This document shows, piece by piece, positions 16,960 to 24,782 of a DNA stretch of 35,389 nt. Under the pieces are notes generated by a model. It saw only the letters and a list, made by a program, of their open reading frames with translations. It did no database searches and had not been told where the DNA came from. How positions within the stretch are numbered: position 1 is the first letter of the stretch; each line of letters begins with the position of its first letter. Origin of the DNA: Deltaproteobacteria bacterium (GTDB lineage: Bacteria > Desulfobacterota > Desulfobacteria > Desulfobacterales > UBA11574); the NCBI GenBank assembly GCA_019310125.1, contig JAFDEW010000004.1, positions 1 through 35,389 on the forward strand. The letters run 5' to 3'. Made by a program: the position numbers and the translations under genes.

Positions 16960-16994
16960 TTGATTTTTTTAGAAAACTAACATATAATATGTTA
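16960..16994 (+). promoter_or_regulatory. Possible sigma-70 promoter overlapping a palindrome
   Basis: TTGATT (16960-16965) and TATAAT (16983-16988) are separated by 17 nt. The -10 lies inside a 7-bp-arm inverted repeat TAACATA-TAA-TATGTTA (16978-16994). This would give the REC-kinase gene an extra promoter inside the sigma-54 unit, with a possible repressor site on the -10. It is a sequence match only. Confidence 0.45.
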
Positions 16995-17037
16995 AGATTT
17001 TAATTTGCAACCCGAAATTTTTAACAAAAAAACACAT

Positions 17038-18240
17038 ATGAAAGATATACGCCTTCTTCTTGTTGATGACGAAGATAATTTTCGACAGACTCTCGCCAAA
17101 CGCCTGGCAAAAAAGGGGATTCCTCCCGAGCAGGCCGAAAATGGAGAGAAAGCACTTTCCATTCTTGAAAAAAAAGAGATGGATGTTGTGGTGCTGGACG
17201 TTAAAATGCCCGGTATGGACGGAATCGAGGTCCTTCGCCATATCAAAAAAAAGCATCCCGGGACGGAAGTTATCTTTCTAACCGGTCATGCCGCAACTCA
17301 GGATGGTGTTGATGGAATTAAAAGGGGCGCTTTTGATTATCTCAGCAAACCCATAGAATTCGAACATCTGTTGAGTAAGATCAAACAGGCCTATGATAAG
17401 GTCGTACGGGAAGAAGAAAAGCTCCGGGAAGCCGAATTCAGGAAGAAGATGAGACAGCAAATGGCAACCACTGAAAAATTGGCTTCCCTGGGAACTCTGG
17501 CCGCCGGTGTGGCCCATGAAATTAATAATCCATTGGCCATTATCAATGAATCGGCGGGCTGGCTGAAGCTGATTATAAACAGAGAAGAAATGGCTCAAAT
17601 GCCCCGCAAGCAGGACTTTGAAATGGCCCTGAATAAAATAGAAACGGGCGTGGACAGGGCCAAGAGAATTACCCATCAGCTTTTGGGATTTGCCAAAAAG
17701 GATGATTCCGTCCTTGTTGAAATTAATCTTGGGGATCTGGCCGATGAGGCCGTACAACTGGTACACAGGGAAGCAACCAACAAGGATATTGAAATTGTTC
17801 AGGAAACACAACCTGACATCGGAACGATCTGGAGTGATCCCTACCAGTTACGGCAGGTATTGATTAACCTTTTAAACAATGCCATTCATGCCACCGGATC
17901 CGGAGGCAGAATCACCATCATAATTGAAGCGTTGAACGGAGAAATAAACCTCACCGTTCAGGATAACGGGCAGGGCATACCCAAAGAGAACCTGGATAAA
18001 ATATTCGAGCCGTTTTTCAGTACGAAATCTCCGGGTAAAGGCACGGGTTTGGGGCTGTTTGTTACGCGCGGCATTGTTGAAAAGCTGTGCGGGACTATAA
18101 AGGTGGAAAGCCGCCTAGGTCACGGAACTCGCTTTTGCATCAGGCTGCCGAGATATTGTGAAATAAAAGAGGATCTGGACCAGGATGAACGTATCCCGTT
18201 TTTGGACAATATAGCAAAACACAAAGGTTCAACCCAATAA
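17038..18240 (+). CDS. Soluble receiver-histidine kinase fusion
   Basis: 400 aa starting at the ATG 17038 (the track's 17005 is a TTG; no good ribosome site is seen for either). Residues 1-120 are a receiver with LLLVDDE, Asp54 in VLDVKMPGMDG, LTGHAA and LSKPIE. A coiled linker leads to HisKA with His160 in GTLAAGVAHEINNP, and HATPase with LINLLNNAIHA, DNGQGI and GKGTGLGL. No membrane segment or sensor domain is present, so its input is the N-terminal receiver. It could pass phosphate between the membrane kinases and the single receivers, forming the hub of the network. It may have its own sigma-70-like promoter. The next receiver gene starts 23 nt after its stop. Confidence 0.9.
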   Translation: MKDIRLLLVDDEDNFRQTLAKRLAKKGIPPEQAENGEKALSILEKKEMDVVVLDVKMPGMDGIEVLRHIKKKHPGTEVIFLTGHAATQDGVDGIKRGAFDYLSKPIEFEHLLSKIKQAYDKVVREEEKLREAEFRKKMRQQMATTEKLASLGTLAAGVAHEINNPLAIINESAGWLKLIINREEMAQMPRKQDFEMALNKIETGVDRAKRITHQLLGFAKKDDSVLVEINLGDLADEAVQLVHREATNKDIEIVQETQPDIGTIWSDPYQLRQVLINLLNNAIHATGSGGRITIIIEALNGEINLTVQDNGQGIPKENLDKIFEPFFSTKSPGKGTGLGLFVTRGIVEKLCGTIKVESRLGHGTRFCIRLPRYCEIKEDLDQDERIPFLDNIAKHKGSTQ

Positions 18241-18263
18241 GCTTATAAAGGAGAAAAAAAGAC

Positions 18264-18710
18264 ATGATCAAGATACCAACCAAGGTGCTTTTAGTGGATG
18301 ATGAGAAAGATTTTATTGAAATGCTTTCCTTAAGGTTGACGGAGGTAGGGGAAAAAATTACCGTTGCTTTCAGCGGGCAGGAAGCGCTTGACACATTGGA
18401 AAAAGCCGACATTGATGTGGTCATTCTGGATATTAAGATGCCCGGTATGGATGGTATCGAAACCTTAAGAGAAATAAAGAAGCAATTCCCTCTGGTCGAA
18501 GTCATCATGCTTACCGGACACGGGAGTACCGAAACCGCTGTTGAAGGAATGAAATTAGGCGCTTTTGATTATCTCATGAAGCCGGCGGATTTTGATGATC
18601 TTACTTTGAAGTTGGAAGGGGCCAGAAAGAGAAAAGACGAACAGCAAGAACGGATCAGAAAAGCCGAAGCCAAACTTCTGGTAAGAAAAAGCGGTGGTAT
18701 TTTTTCTTGA
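18264..18710 (+). CDS. Single-domain response regulator (REC)
   Basis: A 148-aa receiver with VLLVDDE, Asp56 in ILDIKMPGMDG, LTGHGS and LMKPAD. A charged helical tail (RKRKDEQQERIRKAEAKLLVRKSGG) replaces an output domain. Ribosome site AAAGGAG. It is the last gene of the P2 unit and the probable partner of the REC-kinase 23 nt upstream. Confidence 0.92.
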   Translation: MIKIPTKVLLVDDEKDFIEMLSLRLTEVGEKITVAFSGQEALDTLEKADIDVVILDIKMPGMDGIETLREIKKQFPLVEVIMLTGHGSTETAVEGMKLGAFDYLMKPADFDDLTLKLEGARKRKDEQQERIRKAEAKLLVRKSGGIFS

Positions 18711-18786
18711 GACTTTTGTTTTTGGCCGGAATTCGCCACTGATTCGTAAGTGTTGTGCTTTTTGTGGAAAGAAACGAATACCCATC

Positions 18787-18830
18787 ACGAAAACACGAAA
18801 TTATGTTTATTATTTTTTTCGTGTTTTCGT
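18787..18830. repeat. Inverted repeat ACGAAAACACGAAA
   Basis: Perfect 14-nt arms with a 16-nt AT-rich loop, 77 nt after the stop of the P2 unit. It belongs to the CACGAA-type dispersed repeats (compare 11966-12036). It could slow read-through or protect the 3' end, but it is not a classical terminator because no T-tract follows. Confidence 0.55.
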
Positions 18831-18978
18831 AATGAAAAAATTTAGTTTGGGATTTTCAGAGTTAGACGATAACAAAAATATATGCCTTACTAAAATTCCT
18901 TTATGAATACCTGCTCGGCAGCCAACTCCATGACTCCATCATCAAAGGTGCGCCGTCAGCATTCCATATTTTTATTTC

Positions 18979-19004
18979 TTTACACTGTGTAAATAATTCT
19001 GACA
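18979..19004 (+). promoter_or_regulatory. Enhancer-type site, copy 3
   Basis: Perfect TTTACA-CTG-TGTAAA palindrome (TTTACAC-T-GTGTAAA), then 5 nt and CTGACA. It lies 94 nt upstream of sigma-54 promoter P3. Confidence 0.8.
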
Positions 19005-19098
19005 TATATTTTTTTCCGGCAAACTTCCCGACACACCAATTTCCAAAATAATCCTATATTTTTAAAGAGTTATCCAATATTGCTTGTTGCTTATTTTT

Positions 19099-19114
19099 TG
19101 GCACATTCATTGCT
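19099..19114 (+). promoter_or_regulatory. Sigma-54 promoter P3 for the TauE unit
   Basis: TGGCACATTCATTGCT is an essentially consensus -24/-12 element. The truncated receiver fragment starts 90 nt downstream and the intact receiver about 230 nt downstream. Confidence 0.88.
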
Positions 19115-19204
19115 GTAAGTTATCTTTACCCTTAGATTGTTTTTTCACAATCAGCGTGAAGAATTTCGAATGAAAGATAAAAGATCATCCCAATTTCCAA
19201 AAGG

Positions 19205-19336
19205 ATGTCCAAAAAAAACATTGATGTAACCAAAGCATATAGCGGCACTGAGGCTTTGCAGATGCTGAGAAAAGCGAATTTTGATGTGGTGGTCCTGGAT
19301 TTGAAAATACAGGAAGCTGTTCAATCAGGGAGGTGA
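19205..19336 (+). pseudogene. Truncated response regulator fragment
   Basis: A 43-codon open frame whose translation (SKKNIDVTKAYSGTEALQ ... FDVVVLDLKI) closely matches residues 31-65 of the receiver at 14944. The matching frame extends two codons upstream of the ATG (KRM). The N-terminal LLVDDE part is missing and the frame runs out right after the phospho-acceptor strand, then stops 6 nt before the next receiver's start. Both ends are therefore deleted. It is a remnant of a duplicated receiver gene, and its region now serves as leader for the next gene. Confidence 0.8.
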
Positions 19337-19341
19337 TGGAG

Positions 19342-19755
19342 GTGAATAACTTCAATGTCCTGCTGGTCGATGATGAACTGGAATTTTTAGCGACTCTGGT
19401 AAAGCGGCTGACAAAAAGAGGACTCAATATTAGTACGGCAAAAAACGGTGAGGATGCGCTGAAAATAATCGGAGGAAAAGTGATTGATGTGGTGGTTCTG
19501 GATGTAAGGATGCCGGGTATTGGCGGCATACAGACACTAAGAGAAATCAAAAAGAAAGATCCTTTGATGGAAGTAATTATGCTGACCGGCCACGCCAGCG
19601 TAGAAGTGGCCATAGAAGGGATGGAGCTGGGCGCTTTTGATTATCTTATGAAGCCTGCTGATATTGATGAGCTATTTTACAAGCTCCAGGACGCGTTTAA
19701 GAAAAAAACAATTCAGCGAGAGAAAATCAAAAAGCTTGAGGAAATAATAAGATAG
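19342..19755 (+). CDS. Single-domain response regulator (REC)
   Basis: About 137 aa. A very strong ribosome site GGGAGGTGAT ends just before or within the upstream start candidates (GTG 19333, ATG 19336), so the GTG at 19342 with normal spacing is the better start. It is a receiver with VLLVDDE, Asp54 in VLDVRMPGIGG, LTGHAS and LMKPAD, and a charged tail (REKIKKLEEIIR). No output domain. It is the first intact gene of the P3 unit, 28 nt before the TauE-type permease. No kinase is in this unit, so its donor must be one of the kinases in neighbouring units. Confidence 0.9.
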   Translation: MNNFNVLLVDDELEFLATLVKRLTKRGLNISTAKNGEDALKIIGGKVIDVVVLDVRMPGIGGIQTLREIKKKDPLMEVIMLTGHASVEVAIEGMELGAFDYLMKPADIDELFYKLQDAFKKKTIQREKIKKLEEIIR

Positions 19756-19783
19756 TAAAAAAAACAAAAGGATCGGTATCGAA

Positions 19784-21082
19784 GTGAATTTTTTTAGACA
19801 GTGGGGTCAATTTATGATGATGGGCGCAAAAGCCCATGCACGGTGGGAGATCGGTGTATCCAATACTATTTTTAGTGATAAAAAACGGCTTTTAATACTC
19901 GGTTTGCTGACCATTCCCATAATATTGGGAGGGATTGCGTTTGCAGATCAGATCGGTGGGGCCCTGCCGAATTTATTGGGCGGCAAGAAAGCTTACAGCC
20001 CTGCTTTTTACAGCACCGGTATATTTATCGTCTCGATCCTTATCGGCTTGGGCGCAGGACTGATTACCGGCTGCATCGGTGCAGGCGGGGGTTTCATAAT
20101 TGCGCCTGCTTTGATGAGCGCGGGTGTTAAAGGTATATTAGCCGTGGGGACAGACCTGTTTCATATTTTTGCAAAGGCCATCATGGGAAGTGTCATTCAT
20201 CGGAAGCTGGGGAATGTGTCCGTTGGCCTTGCAGCGGTCTTTCTGATCGGCGCTATTTTAGGCGCAACCCTCGGCGGTGTCATCAACCGCGTACTTTATG
20301 AGATCAATCCGGTGCTCAGCGACGCATTTATCACAACAGTCTATTCCCTTATGCTGGGTTTTCTTGGTACTTACGCCATGACCGACTTTCTCAGGGCAAA
20401 AAAGGCTGAACGCGGGGACTTTCATGGAAAGGATGCCGATGGCGGAAAAATAGAAGGGGTACAAATGGGAAATCTTCCCAAAAAGCTTCAGGCCATCAAT
20501 ATTCCTCCCAAAGTTAAATTTGATTTTGATCTCACACCAACCGGAAGGAGTATTTCATGGATCTTTCTGGTCTTAAGCGGCGTGCTGGTCGGACTTGCGG
20601 CCGGTATTATGGGCGTTGGCGGCGGCTTTTTAACCTTCCCGATATTTGTCTATATCTTGGGTGTTTCCTCCATGACCACGGTAGGAACAGACATTTTTCA
20701 GATTGTATTTACCGCCGGCTATGCCTCAATCAGCCAATACGCGATTTACGGGTTTATTTTTTATACCCTGGCCATGGGTATGCTGCTGGGATCCCTGGTG
20801 GGTATTCAGATCGGTGCAATTGTTACAAAGGTCGTTCCCGGTATCACGATCCGCGGTTTCTACGCCATGGCTGTCCTGGCCGGTTTTCTAAATCGTATCT
20901 TTGCATTGCCGGCCAAGCTGGGCGCCATGGATGTTATTACAATATCAAAAGGCACAGGCGCTTTCTTAGAGTCCATTGGTGTCTGGGCCTTTTTCATCGT
21001 AATTTCCGGATTCGCGATCTGGGTAATCGGTACGTTCCTTATTAATATCCGGGTGCTTAAAGGTGAGGGGATTAAATCATGA
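19784..21082 (+). CDS. TauE/SafE family anion permease
   Basis: A 432-aa polytopic membrane protein, GTG start with AAAGGAT upstream. It shows the duplicated glycine-rich motif of the TauE/SafE (former DUF81) family: GAGLITGCIGAGGGFIIAPALMSAG in the first half and GLAAGIMGVGGGFLTFPIFVYILG in the second. A hydrophilic cytoplasmic loop of about 60 residues lies between the halves, and an N-terminal extension of about 60 residues precedes the core. Family members export sulfite or sulfoacetate or take up sulfonates and other small anions; direction and substrate are not readable here. Its stop overlaps the start of the next gene in an ATGA, which indicates a two-protein unit. Confidence 0.88.
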   Translation: MNFFRQWGQFMMMGAKAHARWEIGVSNTIFSDKKRLLILGLLTIPIILGGIAFADQIGGALPNLLGGKKAYSPAFYSTGIFIVSILIGLGAGLITGCIGAGGGFIIAPALMSAGVKGILAVGTDLFHIFAKAIMGSVIHRKLGNVSVGLAAVFLIGAILGATLGGVINRVLYEINPVLSDAFITTVYSLMLGFLGTYAMTDFLRAKKAERGDFHGKDADGGKIEGVQMGNLPKKLQAINIPPKVKFDFDLTPTGRSISWIFLVLSGVLVGLAAGIMGVGGGFLTFPIFVYILGVSSMTTVGTDIFQIVFTAGYASISQYAIYGFIFYTLAMGMLLGSLVGIQIGAIVTKVVPGITIRGFYAMAVLAGFLNRIFALPAKLGAMDVITISKGTGAFLESIGVWAFFIVISGFAIWVIGTFLINIRVLKGEGIKS

Positions 21083-21765
21083 TCGAACATAAGAAAGAAT
21101 TTTATGGCGGTTTTGGATTACTAATCGGGTTTGCAGTCACATTGGGAATAATATTTTCGCCGATTTTCAAGGGCCAAAACGGTTTGCAATATTTAGACAG
21201 CCTGTACAACTCCATATCAAAAGGATCGGCCTATTACATTCAAACAGTGAAAAAAGAAACCGATACGTTTTCCGGAAAATCTGTTCAGGTGGTCATAGAC
21301 ATGGCAGACGAGGCCCGGGCACAACAGACAGCCTCTCTGTTTATGAAAGGCGGCGCACGGGTCAATGTATCCGGAACAGGTTTGAAGGTGGAGGGAGATT
21401 TGAGCAAGATCCTTTCAAACTGTCTCGCCGATGCAGACAGCATGTATATAAATGACGGTCAGACAATCTCTTCCAAATACGGATACAATGAAAGGCAAGT
21501 TCTGTTTAACTGGTGGAAAGCGCTCAAGTCCATGGACAAGGGCCTAAAAAAACAAAAGGAGTTCGAAGCAGCTAAAGTAGTATCTCAAGTTGTAAAAAAG
21601 GCGGTGGAATGTTCTTACAACTATTATAAGATCGAACCTCAGAAAATATCAGACCGGGTTGGAATTGTTATCTTTTCTCTGGTGTTTTATGTTGTCTATA
21701 CCCTCTGGTATGGTTTTTCAGTTATGTATATGTTTGAGGGGTGGGGGCTGAAGCTGGGGCACTAA
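21079..21765 (+). CDS. Membrane protein coupled to the TauE permease, unknown family
   Basis: 228 aa, not recognised. One membrane segment is at about 10-28 (FGLLIGFAVTLGIIFSPIF) and another at about 195-215 (VGIVIFSLVFYVVYTLWYGF). They enclose a hydrophilic region of about 165 residues with some alpha/beta character (SVQVVIDMADEARAQQTASLFMKGGARVNVSGTGLKVEGDL). It is translationally coupled to the permease by a 4-nt overlap, so it is a likely accessory subunit or periplasmic ligand-handling domain for it. A strong terminator follows, which closes the P3 unit here. Confidence 0.75.
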   Translation: MIEHKKEFYGGFGLLIGFAVTLGIIFSPIFKGQNGLQYLDSLYNSISKGSAYYIQTVKKETDTFSGKSVQVVIDMADEARAQQTASLFMKGGARVNVSGTGLKVEGDLSKILSNCLADADSMYINDGQTISSKYGYNERQVLFNWWKALKSMDKGLKKQKEFEAAKVVSQVVKKAVECSYNYYKIEPQKISDRVGIVIFSLVFYVVYTLWYGFSVMYMFEGWGLKLGH

Positions 21766-21798
21766 ATACAATTCGTTGGCAATACCATAAAAAAAAAC

Positions 21799-21811
21799 GC
21801 GGCTCTGCCGC
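21799..21811 (+). terminator. Short GC-rich hairpin
   Basis: GCGGC-TCT-GCCGC, a 5-bp stem preceded by a run of A and followed by TTT. It may work as a weak bidirectional terminator just before the stronger one. Confidence 0.4.
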
Positions 21812-21814
21812 TTT

Positions 21815-21865
21815 AAAAAGGCTGAAGGCAGGCTTGGGTTCCATCTTGCTTTTAGCCTTTTTTTC
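21815..21865 (+). terminator. Rho-independent terminator after the TauE unit
   Basis: AAAAAGGCT pairs with AGCCTTTTT, and the stem continues inward with mixed Watson-Crick and G-U pairs for about 18 bp. A run of T follows. It lies 50 nt after the stop of the accessory membrane gene and separates the P3 unit from the PEP-synthase-like gene. Confidence 0.75.
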
Positions 21866-21964
21866 TTATATCTTAACAGGAAAGATCGTAATTTTTCAAT
21901 AAATTATAGCGGATGCTGAATCTTAAGGTCCCGGCTTTAATTATTCTCGTAACAGGTTAATGTT

Positions 21965-24559
21965 ATGGGCAAACTGATTAATGGTTTTAAAAAGCTTTTT
22001 ATAAAGAAGCCAAAACTGGATGCTGCTGATGTCGAAGAGCTTCGAATTGCATTTAAGGACAGGTATCACAGTTTCAAGCTCCTATTAAATGCCAACAACA
22101 GAACGCTTGAAATTATGGCCGATATTGAGAGAGCCCTTCAGGGCAAACAACCCTTTGGCATGTCCTTTGTCAGGTCAAGTTGTACGGCTGTATCTGTCAA
22201 TATCTTTAATATGATAAAAAATATAGAAAAGCTCGCCCCGGGCAAGTACGGAAAGCTCAATGACCGGTTCAATAATATCCAGCAATATATAGACCTTTTG
22301 CTATCACAGAAGAAATCCATGGAAGATGAAAGACTTATTTTATCCCTGGATACTGTAAATAAGGAAATGACCGATCTTGTGGGAAGTAAGATGGCTAATT
22401 TAGGAGAAATAAAAAACAGGCTTCAGATCAAAGTTCCCGGAGGATTTGTTATTACAGCGGCCGCCTATGAAAGATTTATAAGGGAAAACGATTTGCAGGC
22501 GGAAATAGACAGGCGCTTTCAGTCCGCCGATGTGGACAATATGGAAAGACTTTACACCCTGAGTTCAGAAATTCAGCAGCTTATTATAGCATCCGTTATT
22601 CCGGATGATCTGGCCGTTTCTATTATGCAGGCATGGAAACACTTTACATCAGAAACCGGAGATCGGACAACTCTGGCCCTGCGAAGCAGCGCTCTGGGGG
22701 AAGATACACAGGAGAGCTCATTTGCGGGTCAATATAGGAGCGAATTAAACGTAAGTATTGAAAGCATTTTCCAGGCGTATAAGGAAGTTATTGCGAGTAA
22801 ATACTCTCTTCAGGCCGTCACCTACCGATTGAACAGGGGATTTAAGGATGAAGATATTTCCATGTGTGTGGGATGCATGGCCATGGTGGATGCTGTTGCG
22901 GGTGGTGTCATGTATTCACGTAATCCCGTTGATGTGAGGGATGACTCGATTTTTATAAACGCTGCATGGGGATTGCCCAAGTCTGTTGTTGACGGTAGTG
23001 ATGCCTGTGACCTTGTTGTTGTTTCAAGAAAAGCCCCCATGGAAATTATTCATGAAGATATAAAAACCAAGAAAAGAAAATTTATCTGCTTTCCCGAAGA
23101 AGGGGTGTGCCGGATGGAGTTGACCGGAAAAACCGGAAATCTGGCCGCCATTGATAAAAATCAGGCATTAGATTTGGCAAAACTTGCGGTTAAGATTGAA
23201 GAATATTATGCAGGGCCCCAGGACATTGAATGGGCTATTGCCCAGGATGGCGCGGTTTATATCTTGCAATGCCGGCCATTGCAGCAAACGGAGATGGAAA
23301 AAAGAGATATCCCTGAATCGGCGATGGAAGCAGATCGTGAGGTCGTGATTACCAGAGGGGGAGTTACCGCAAGCCGCGGCGCAGCCTTCGGGGCAGTTTA
23401 TGTGGTTGAAAAAGGAATAGATATGCTGCGATTTCCCGAGGGTGATATCCTTGTTACACGGCAGGCACTCCCCAGATGGGCCTCCCTCTTAAATCGATCC
23501 GCTGCCGTGGTTACTGAGCAGGGCGGTTTTGCAGGACACCTTGCCAACGTGGCAAGGGAGTTCGGAGTCCCGGCACTCTTTGGGGTGTCCGGTGCTGTAG
23601 ATCGTTTGAGCCATGGAGAAATGGTGACCGTTGATGCCGATTCTCGTGTAATATATCAGGGGAAAATCGAGTCATTGCTGATAAAATCCGAGAAAAAGAA
23701 AAACCTTATGCACGGAAGCCCGGTTTATGAAAATCTAAAACAGGTAAGCAGCCTGATTTTACCCTTAAACTTGCTCAACCCGGATTCTCCTGATTTTAAT
23801 CCGTCCAACTGCAAAACTTTACATGATATTACCCGGTTTATCCATGAAAAATCTGTTCAGGAGATGTTCAAATTTGGCAAGGAACACAATTTTTCCGAAA
23901 AATCAAGCAAACAACTTTATTATAATGTGCCGATGCAGTGGTGGGTATTAAATCTGGATGACGGATTTAAAGAAGAAGTGGAGGGAAAGTATGTTACACT
24001 CGAAAATATTGTCTCTATTCCCATGCTGGCCTTCTGGGACGGGTTCACGGCTATTCCCTGGGACGGCCCCCCCGCAATTGACGGCAAGGGACTCATATCT
24101 GTCATGTTTCAGTCAACTGCTAACAGGGCCTTAACCCCTAGTGTTCGTTCAGCTTATTCCGACCGCAACTATTTTATGATCTCGAAAAATTATTGCAGCT
24201 TAAGTTCCAGGCTCGGGTATCACTTTTCCATTATGGAGGCTCTGGTCAGTGAGCGATCCATTGAAAATTACACAAGCTTCCAATTTAAGGGAGGTGCTGC
24301 AGACTATCATAGACGGCTTAAACGAGTACATTTTATCGGAGAGATATTGGAAAAACATGGTTTCAGAGTCGAAATCAATGAGGACAATCTGATTGCCCGC
24401 GTGGAGGGTCATAAAATGGATTTTATGAAAAATTACCTTGCAATTCTGGGTTACCTGACGCTCCATACCCGTCAACTCGATATGATCATGGCCAATACTG
24501 CCGCCCTGAACCATTATCGATCAAAAATCGATAATGACATTCAGACAATTCTCAACTAA
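21965..24559 (+). CDS. PEP-synthase-like dikinase with a novel C-terminal domain
   Basis: 864 aa. An N-terminal helical region of about 120 residues precedes a pyruvate-phosphate-dikinase ATP-grasp domain (about 130-440) with NLGEIKNRL, ALRSSALGEDTQESSFAGQY (238-257), GPQDIEWA (417-424) and LQCRPLQ (434-440). A PEP-utiliser mobile domain (about 470-570) carries the swivelling His525 in EQGGFAGHLANVAREFGVPALFG. The usual C-terminal TIM barrel that binds pyruvate/PEP is absent. Residues about 590-864 form a different domain that I do not recognise (NYTSFQFKGGAADYHRRLKRVHFIGEIL within it). Phosphohistidine chemistry is therefore possible, but the acceptor is unlikely to be pyruvate. It lies after a terminator, so it must have its own promoter, which I could not identify. 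It is followed by the P4 module. Confidence 0.8.
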   Translation: MGKLINGFKKLFIKKPKLDAADVEELRIAFKDRYHSFKLLLNANNRTLEIMADIERALQGKQPFGMSFVRSSCTAVSVNIFNMIKNIEKLAPGKYGKLNDRFNNIQQYIDLLLSQKKSMEDERLILSLDTVNKEMTDLVGSKMANLGEIKNRLQIKVPGGFVITAAAYERFIRENDLQAEIDRRFQSADVDNMERLYTLSSEIQQLIIASVIPDDLAVSIMQAWKHFTSETGDRTTLALRSSALGEDTQESSFAGQYRSELNVSIESIFQAYKEVIASKYSLQAVTYRLNRGFKDEDISMCVGCMAMVDAVAGGVMYSRNPVDVRDDSIFINAAWGLPKSVVDGSDACDLVVVSRKAPMEIIHEDIKTKKRKFICFPEEGVCRMELTGKTGNLAAIDKNQALDLAKLAVKIEEYYAGPQDIEWAIAQDGAVYILQCRPLQQTEMEKRDIPESAMEADREVVITRGGVTASRGAAFGAVYVVEKGIDMLRFPEGDILVTRQALPRWASLLNRSAAVVTEQGGFAGHLANVAREFGVPALFGVSGAVDRLSHGEMVTVDADSRVIYQGKIESLLIKSEKKKNLMHGSPVYENLKQVSSLILPLNLLNPDSPDFNPSNCKTLHDITRFIHEKSVQEMFKFGKEHNFSEKSSKQLYYNVPMQWWVLNLDDGFKEEVEGKYVTLENIVSIPMLAFWDGFTAIPWDGPPAIDGKGLISVMFQSTANRALTPSVRSAYSDRNYFMISKNYCSLSSRLGYHFSIMEALVSERSIENYTSFQFKGGAADYHRRLKRVHFIGEILEKHGFRVEINEDNLIARVEGHKMDFMKNYLAILGYLTLHTRQLDMIMANTAALNHYRSKIDNDIQTILN

Positions 24560-24606
24560 AAATAAAACCTTGACTGGTTTGAATCCGCATCCTTTGTTTT
24601 CATTTT

Positions 24607-24632
24607 TTTGCAATGTGTAAATAATCCTGACA
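24607..24632 (+). promoter_or_regulatory. Enhancer-type site, copy 4
   Basis: TTTGCA-ATG-TGTAAA has one mismatch in the left arm, followed after 5 nt by CTGACA. It lies 95 nt upstream of sigma-54 promoter P4. Confidence 0.75.
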
Positions 24633-24727
24633 AACCCGCCACGCAAATCTTATCTTAAAAATTTTTCTTAATTATATAAATACCATTATATTAGCATATT
24701 AGATGTATTTTCCTTTGTTGCTATTTT

Positions 24728-24743
24728 TGGCATGCCGATTGCT
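24728..24743 (+). promoter_or_regulatory. Sigma-54 promoter P4 for the HK/REC unit
   Basis: TGGCATGCCGATTGCT is a near-consensus -24/-12 element, only 39 nt before the kinase start codon, giving the shortest leader of the five units. Confidence 0.85.
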
Positions 24744-24782
24744 CTATTTAAAAGAGTCTAAAAGCATGCGTTCCGGGAGGAA

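Noticed and set aside
19185-19613. 142-aa minus-strand ORF over the receiver gene, and similar ORFs over the other receivers
   Set aside because: Antisense shadows of the conserved receiver sequence; they appear at nearly every receiver gene in the same relative position.
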